Part shown: positions 6,829-10,560 of the stretch, one piece after another
Position numbering within the stretch: position 1 is the stretch's first letter
Layout: every line of letters begins with the position of its first letter
DNA from: an uncultured Paraburkholderia sp.
GTDB taxonomy: Bacteria; Pseudomonadota; Gammaproteobacteria; Burkholderiales; Burkholderiaceae
Reading direction: 5' to 3'
NCBI GenBank assembly: GCA_937917025.1
Contig: CALFSF010000525.1
Location: 1-10,560 of the forward strand
Length of the DNA: 10,560 nucleotides
Translations under genes and position numbers: made by a program
The notes under the pieces: model-generated
What the model was told of the DNA's origin: nothing
What the model saw: only the letters and a program-made list of their open reading frames with translations
Database searches by the model: none

Positions 6829-7128
6829 ATGCGACAAATTTTTCTGCTGATTCTCCTGTTCATCGTCGGCAACTGGCTCGTCAAGGCCGTGCGCCGTGCC
6901 GAGTCCAAAGCGTCGGCGCGCACCGGTCCGGCGTCGGCGGGGCCTGCCGCCGGTGGCACGCCGCGTGCGTCCGAAGCGCCGCAACTCGCCGAGCCGATGA
7001 TCCGCTGCGCCGAGTGCGGCGTACACGCGCCGAAGAGCGATTCGGTGGTCGTCGCCGGCCAGCCGTTCTGCAGCGCCGAGCACGCGCATCGCCATGCCGC
7101 GCGCCCGACCGGGCGCGACGCACGATGA
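6829..7128 (+). CDS. PP0621 family small membrane-anchored zinc-ribbon protein
   Basis: The 99-residue protein has an N-terminal membrane helix (residues 4-18, IFLLILLFIVGNWLV) followed by a basic patch, an Ala/Pro/Gly/Ser-rich linker (about 28-55), and a C-terminal metal-binding module. That module reads CAEC (Cys60, Cys63), then FCSAEH (Cys81, His85), and resembles a small treble-clef or zinc ribbon. It matches the PP0621 family of uncharacterised proteobacterial proteins. The ATG at 6829 is chosen because it begins the membrane helix; the frame stays open upstream to 6661 but there overlaps the previous gene. It starts 8 bp after the ypjD-like stop and its own stop overlaps the ampD start (ATGA), so the three are likely translated together. 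Function is unknown. Confidence 0.85.
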   Translation: MRQIFLLILLFIVGNWLVKAVRRAESKASARTGPASAGPAAGGTPRASEAPQLAEPMIRCAECGVHAPKSDSVVVAGQPFCSAEHAHRHAARPTGRDAR

Positions 7129-7721
7129 GCGTCGACTTCGCCGTCGATGCCGACGGCTGGGTTCCCGCTGCGCGCAAACTGCCATCGCCCAATTTCGAGG
7201 CGCGCCCTGACGGCGCGCGGCCGACGCTCGTCGTCGTCCACAACATCAGCCTGCCGCCCGGCGAATTTGGCGGCACGGCGATCACCGAACTCTTCCAGAA
7301 CCGCCTCGACTGCGACGCGCATCCGTATTACGACGCGCATCTGCGCGGCGTGAAGGTGTCGGCGCATTTCGTGATCCGTCGCGACGGCGCGCTCGAGCAA
7401 TATGTATCGTGCGACGCGCGCGCATGGCACGCGGGCGTGTCGAACTTCTTCGGCCGTGAGCGCTGCAATGACTTCTCGATCGGTATCGAACTGGAAGGCA
7501 GCGACGCCACCGCGTTCGAACCGGCGCAATACGAGACGCTCGCCGCGCTCGTGAAGGCGCTCGCCGCGCACTATCCAGTCGAAGCGCTCGCGGGTCACGC
7601 CGACATCGCGCCTCGCCGCAAGACCGATCCCGGTCCTCACTTCGAGTGGCAACGCCTTCGACACGACTGCGCATTGCCCGCTCAGTATTTCCCCTATCTT
7701 CCGCTCGCCGCCGCGTCATAA
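7125..7721 (+). CDS. ampD: 1,6-anhydro-N-acetylmuramyl-L-alanine amidase
   Basis: The 198-residue cytoplasmic zinc amidase cuts the bond between anhydro-N-acetylmuramic acid and L-Ala in recycled muropeptides. By removing these it lowers AmpR-driven beta-lactamase induction where that system exists. Zinc ligands are visible: His39 (VVVHNISLPP), His158 (AGHADIAP) and Asp168 (KTDPGPHF). The catalytic Glu122 (IGIELEG) and Lys166 match the known E. coli residues, and WHAG (101-104) and YYDAHL are family marks. Length fits (E. coli 183). There is no signal peptide, as expected for AmpD rather than the periplasmic AmiD. Its ATG overlaps the stop of the preceding gene and it lacks a strong ribosome-binding site of its own, so coupling is likely. 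A weak hairpin follows at 7750-7765. Confidence 0.96.
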   Translation: MSVDFAVDADGWVPAARKLPSPNFEARPDGARPTLVVVHNISLPPGEFGGTAITELFQNRLDCDAHPYYDAHLRGVKVSAHFVIRRDGALEQYVSCDARAWHAGVSNFFGRERCNDFSIGIELEGSDATAFEPAQYETLAALVKALAAHYPVEALAGHADIAPRRKTDPGPHFEWQRLRHDCALPAQYFPYLPLAAAS

Positions 7722-7749
7722 GTCCTCCCGCGCGGCGTCCTTCGATGCA

Positions 7750-7765
7750 CCGCAAATCGTTGCGG
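7750..7765 (+). terminator. Hairpin after ampD, possible weak terminator
   Basis: CCGCAA and TTGCGG form a perfect 6-bp stem with an ATCG loop, 28 bp past the ampD stop. The stem extends by two more pairs across one mismatch. Only a short pyrimidine stretch (CTTGCTTTCC) follows, not a U-run. Two copies of the self-complementary CCGCGCGG (7728-7735 and 7777-7784) flank it and could pair around it. It may act as a terminator, possibly with Rho, or as a 3'-end stabiliser. Confidence 0.35.
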
Positions 7766-7839
7766 CGCCTTGCTTTCCGCGCGGTCCCGCCCGGCCTGGC
7801 TATATGAAAAGTCAAGCGCTGAACGGCAAATAAAATAAT

Positions 7840-7867
7840 TTGAGATGCCGGGAAGTTCCACTATACT
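7840..7867 (+). promoter_or_regulatory. nrdA promoter (-35 and -10)
   Basis: TTGAGA (7840-7845) and TATACT (7862-7867) are separated by 16 bp. Each matches its sigma-70 consensus hexamer in at least four of six positions. An A/T-rich run (7828-7840, resembling an UP element) lies directly upstream. Transcription would start near 7874, about 330 nt before the nrdA ATG. The -10 lies inside the first NrdR-like box, which fits repression. Confidence 0.65.
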
Positions 7868-7873
7868 TTGTGT
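7858..7873 (+). promoter_or_regulatory. NrdR box 1 (putative)
   Basis: CCACTATACTTTGTGT agrees with the published NrdR consensus acaCwAtATaTwGtgt at 13 of 16 positions by hand comparison. NrdR is the ATP/dATP-sensing repressor of ribonucleotide reductase genes. The box covers the -10 of the nrdA promoter. Confidence 0.65.
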
Positions 7874-7888
7874 AAGGAATCGATTTCC

Positions 7889-7904
7889 GAACTAGATGTT
7901 GTGG
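7889..7904 (+). promoter_or_regulatory. NrdR box 2 (putative)
   Basis: GAACTAGATGTTGTGG agrees with the NrdR consensus at 11 of 16 positions, including the core CTA, the AT and TTGTG. Its start is 31 bp from that of box 1 (15-bp gap), the three-helical-turn spacing known for paired NrdR boxes. The spacing supports both boxes more than either sequence alone. Confidence 0.55.
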
Positions 7905-7911
7905 TGATCTG

Positions 7912-7942
7912 GCGGCGCCCCGCTTTACGAGCAAGGCGCCGC
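7912..7942 (+). other. GC-rich hairpin in the nrdA leader
   Basis: GCGGCGCC (7912-7919) pairs perfectly with GGCGCCGC (7935-7942) around a 15-nt loop, inside which GCT and AGC can add a short inner stem. It lies about 40 nt into the predicted nrdA transcript, right after NrdR box 2. No U-run follows, so it is not an intrinsic terminator. It may be an mRNA-stabilising or regulatory structure; function unknown. Confidence 0.45.
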
Positions 7943-8204
7943 ATGCATTCCAGGCGTTGAAAAAGCATTCGACTGATGCGGGCCGACGAGAGCGGCCGCA
8001 CCGGCAACTTCGGGGAAAGGGCACAGCCAGTGATCGCGACTCGCATGATGAAGACGATTGTCCAGTCCGCCGCGTCGCATCCGGTCAACAGACCTCGCCG
8101 GCCCACTCTCCGCACCGTTACGCTCGCGCCGGTTGTACCCACGTCGCGGCGATCGTACTAATCCGCGGTTACCTCCGCACCATTCCAGACCAGGAGCTTT
8201 GCAC

Positions 8205-10560
8205 ATGCAAACGACCGACAACGTGACGACCCGGTATGAGGGCTCACCCACTGGCCAACCGTTCGGTGGACAGGCACAGGCAGGCCAGGCGCTCGCGCCG
8301 CAGGCCACCTTCGCCGACTACAAGGTGATCCGTCGTAACGGCAGCGTCGTGTCGTTCGAGCCTTCGAAGATCGCGATCGCGGTCACGAAGGCGTTCCTCG
8401 CCGTCAACGGTGGTCAGGGCGCGGCGTCGGCGCGTGTGCGCGAGCTGGTCGAGCAGCTCACCCAGAGCGTGGTGCGCGCGCTCTTGCGCAGCCGTCCGAA
8501 CGGCGGCACGTTCCATATCGAAGACATCCAGGACCAGGTCGAACTCGCGCTGATGCGCGGCGGCGAGCACAACGTCGCGCGGGCCTACGTGCTGTATCGC
8601 GAGAAGCGCACGCAGGAGCGCAGCCATGCGCCGGAAGCGGCAGCCGGCTCGGCGGGTCTGAACGTGGTCGACGGCGGCGTGACGCGTCCGCTGGACATGG
8701 CGGCACTGCGCGGCATCATCGAATCCGCCTGCGCGAACCTGGGCGATGCCGTGAGCGCCGAGCCGATCGTCGCGGAGACGGTGAAGAACCTGTACGACGG
8801 CGTGCCGATGAGCCAGGTCTACGACTCGGCCATCCTCGCCGCACGCACGATGATCGAGAAGGACCCGGCGTACAGCCAGGTGACGGCCCGCATCCTGCTG
8901 CACACGATCCGCCGCGAGATCCTCGAAGAGGAAGTCACGCAGAGCGAAATGGCCGACCGTTACGCCGAGTACTTCCCGCTGTTCATCAAGCGCGGCGTGC
9001 AGGCTGAACTGCTCGACGACAAGCTGATGCAGTACGACCTGAAGCGTCTGGGCGCCGCGCTCGACAACAGCCGCGACCTGCAGTTCGGCTACCTCGGCCT
9101 GCAAACGCTGTACGACCGCTACTTCCTGCATCACGACGGCGTGCGTATCGAAATGCCCCAGGCATTCTTTATGCGTGTCGCGATGGGTCTCGCGCTGAAC
9201 GAAGTCGACCGCGAAGCGCGTGCGATCGAGTTCTACAACGTGCTGTCGAGCTTCGACTTCATGTCGTCCACGCCGACCTTGTTCAACTCGGGCACGCGCC
9301 GCTCGCAGCTGTCGTCGTGCTACCTGACGACGGTCGACGACGACCTCGACGGCATCTACGAGGCGCTGAAGGAAAACGCGCTGCTCTCGAAGTTCGCCGG
9401 CGGCCTGGGTAACGACTGGACGCGCGTGCGTGCGCTCGGCTCGCACATCAAGGGCACCAACGGCAAGTCGCAGGGCGTCGTGCCGTTCCTGAAGGTGGTG
9501 AACGACACGGCCGTGGCCGTGAACCAGGGCGGCAAGCGCAAGGGCGCGGTGTGCGCCTACCTGGAATCGTGGCACCTGGACATCGAGGAATTCCTGGAGC
9601 TGCGCAAGAACACCGGCGACGACCGCCGCCGCACGCACGACATGAACACGGCGAACTGGATTCCCGACCTGTTCATGAAGCGCGTGCACGAAGGCGGCGA
9701 CTGGACGCTGTTCTCGCCGTCCACCTGCCCGGACCTGCACGACAAGTTCGGCGCGGAGTTCGAAGCGGCTTACATCGCGTACGAAGACAAGGTCGCGCGC
9801 GGCGAGATCAAGCTCTTCAAGAAGATTCCGGCGGCGCAACTGTGGCGCAAGATGCTCGGCATGCTGTTCGAAACCGGCCATCCGTGGATCACGTTCAAGG
9901 ATCCGTGCAACATCCGTTCGCCGCAGCAGCACGTCGGCGTCGTGCATTCGTCGAATCTGTGCACGGAAATCACGCTGAACACCAGCGACACCGAAATCGC
10001 CGTCTGCAACCTCGGCTCGGTGAACCTCGTCGCCCACCTGAAGGAACAGGCCGACGGCACGGTGGCGCTCGACCACGACAAGCTCAAGCGCACCATCAGC
10101 GTCGCGATGCGCATGCTCGACAACGTGATCGACATCAATTACTACGCGGTCGCCAAGGCGCGTAACTCGAACCTGAAGCACCGTCCGGTCGGCATGGGCA
10201 TCATGGGCTTCCAGGACTGCCTGCACCTGCTGCGCACGCCGTACGCATCGGAAGAAGCGGTCAGGTTTGCCGATACGTCGATGGAAGCGGTTTGCTACTA
10301 CGCGTACTACGCGTCGACGGAACTGGCCGAAGAGCGCGGCCGCTATTCGAGCTACCGCGGCTCGCTGTGGGATCGCGGCATCCTCCCGCAGGACACGCTG
10401 AAGCTGCTCGCCGAAGCACGCGGCGGGTATGTCGAAGTCGATTCGAGCGAATCGATGGACTGGACCGAGCTGCGTTCCCGCATTGCAACGTACGGCATGC
10501 GCAACTCGAACTGCGTGGCGATCGCGCCGACGGCAACGATCTCCAACATCATCGGCGTGT
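8205..10560 (+). CDS. nrdA: Ribonucleoside-diphosphate reductase class Ia, alpha subunit, 3' end outside window
   Basis: The first 785 codons of the large subunit, which reduces ribonucleoside diphosphates to deoxy forms using a radical supplied by NrdB. Residues about 36-140 are a complete ATP-cone (YKVIRRNGSVVSFEPSKI), the dATP/ATP activity switch. Residues about 151-237 align with a second, decayed cone. The catalytic barrel follows: Cys372 (SQLSSCYL), the NLCTE motif with Asn584, Cys586 and Glu588, and Cys601 (AVCNLGSVNL), matching E. coli Cys225, Asn437, Cys439, Glu441 and Cys462. The loop between the last two cysteines is shorter than in E. coli and resembles the Pseudomonas type. The C-terminal tyrosine pair and redox cysteines lie beyond the window, as would nrdB. 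The start has a good ribosome-binding site (AGGAG, 8-nt spacing). Transcription is probably controlled by NrdR. No stop interrupts the frame. Confidence 0.97.
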   Translation, partial: MQTTDNVTTRYEGSPTGQPFGGQAQAGQALAPQATFADYKVIRRNGSVVSFEPSKIAIAVTKAFLAVNGGQGAASARVRELVEQLTQSVVRALLRSRPNGGTFHIEDIQDQVELALMRGGEHNVARAYVLYREKRTQERSHAPEAAAGSAGLNVVDGGVTRPLDMAALRGIIESACANLGDAVSAEPIVAETVKNLYDGVPMSQVYDSAILAARTMIEKDPAYSQVTARILLHTIRREILEEEVTQSEMADRYAEYFPLFIKRGVQAELLDDKLMQYDLKRLGAALDNSRDLQFGYLGLQTLYDRYFLHHDGVRIEMPQAFFMRVAMGLALNEVDREARAIEFYNVLSSFDFMSSTPTLFNSGTRRSQLSSCYLTTVDDDLDGIYEALKENALLSKFAGGLGNDWTRVRALGSHIKGTNGKSQGVVPFLKVVNDTAVAVNQGGKRKGAVCAYLESWHLDIEEFLELRKNTGDDRRRTHDMNTANWIPDLFMKRVHEGGDWTLFSPSTCPDLHDKFGAEFEAAYIAYEDKVARGEIKLFKKIPAAQLWRKMLGMLFETGHPWITFKDPCNIRSPQQHVGVVHSSNLCTEITLNTSDTEIAVCNLGSVNLVAHLKEQADGTVALDHDKLKRTISVAMRMLDNVIDINYYAVAKARNSNLKHRPVGMGIMGFQDCLHLLRTPYASEEAVRFADTSMEAVCYYAYYASTELAEERGRYSSYRGSLWDRGILPQDTLKLLAEARGGYVEVDSSESMDWTELRSRIATYGMRNSNCVAIAPTATISNIIGV

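Larger units (their letters stand above)
7722..8204. other. Long intergenic region between ampD and nrdA
   Basis: These 483 bases contain no convincing protein gene. In order they hold a hairpin that may end the ampD transcript, an AT-rich island with a sigma-70-type promoter and two NrdR-like boxes (7828-7904), and about 300 bp of GC-rich mRNA leader with at least one strong hairpin. Short frames are open in the leader (for example 7976-8161, 61 codons) but lack ribosome-binding sites and recognisable sequence. Confidence 0.75.

Noticed and set aside
7750..7784. Strong intrinsic terminator for ampD
   Set aside because: The hairpin is real but lacks a U-run, so only a weak call was made.
7957..8226. 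TTG-started 89-codon frame that runs through the nrdA start
   Set aside because: No SD before the TTG, Arg/His/Thr-rich without a domain, and it extends into nrdA in another frame.
8244..10226. 660-codon open frame on the minus strand, antisense to nrdA
   Set aside because: Same effect: an Arg/His/Val-rich translation with no family resemblance, fully covered by a clear nrdA frame.
1..10560. Novel defence or mobile system, CRISPR array, IS or prophage
   Set aside because: All genes are recognised core genes, composition looks even, and no interspersed repeats, transposase, integrase or terminal inverted repeats are visible.

Overview
The window is a GC-rich (about 64% by eye), densely packed piece of chromosome from a beta-proteobacterium. 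Protein sequences and gene order (CNP1-like lipoprotein, rppH, proS, marC-family, hpt, ffh, ccsA/ypjD-like, PP0621-family, ampD, nrdA) point to the Burkholderiaceae, most likely Paraburkholderia, Caballeronia or Burkholderia. All the genes are core housekeeping genes. I see no insertion sequence, phage gene, CRISPR array, tRNA, rRNA or defence island.

Left part (1-1104, minus strand): rppH (mRNA 5'-pyrophosphate removal) is followed 76 bp downstream by the start of a small lipoprotein gene of the CNP1-like family, which begins at TTG and runs off the window. A 304-bp divergent spacer (1105-1408) separates rppH from proS. It holds a perfect -10 hexamer facing rppH, two small tandem repeats, and a possible 28-codon leader ORF with a good ribosome-binding site whose stop overlaps the proS start codon.

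Middle part: proS (prolyl-tRNA synthetase with editing domain) and a MarC-family membrane protein lie 12 bp apart on the plus strand and end at a symmetrical intrinsic terminator (3784-3812). That terminator also serves the convergent minus-strand pair ffh (signal recognition particle GTPase) and hpt (purine salvage). ffh is divergent from the next plus-strand cluster across only 62 bp.

Right part: a CcsA/YpjD-like cytochrome-assembly membrane protein, a short membrane-anchored zinc-ribbon protein (PP0621 family) and ampD (peptidoglycan recycling amidase) form a tight cluster with an 8-bp gap and then an ATGA overlap. A 483-bp spacer (7722-8204) follows. It contains a sigma-70-type promoter (TTGAGA, 16 bp, TATACT) and two sequences resembling NrdR boxes whose starts are exactly 31 bp apart, one over the -10. 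Then comes nrdA, the large subunit of class Ia ribonucleotide reductase, cut by the window end after 785 codons. Its predicted mRNA leader is about 330 nt and contains a strong GC-rich hairpin.

No undescribed multi-gene system is visible. The most interesting signals are regulatory: the NrdR-type control region and long nrdA leader, and the coupled leader ORF in front of proS.
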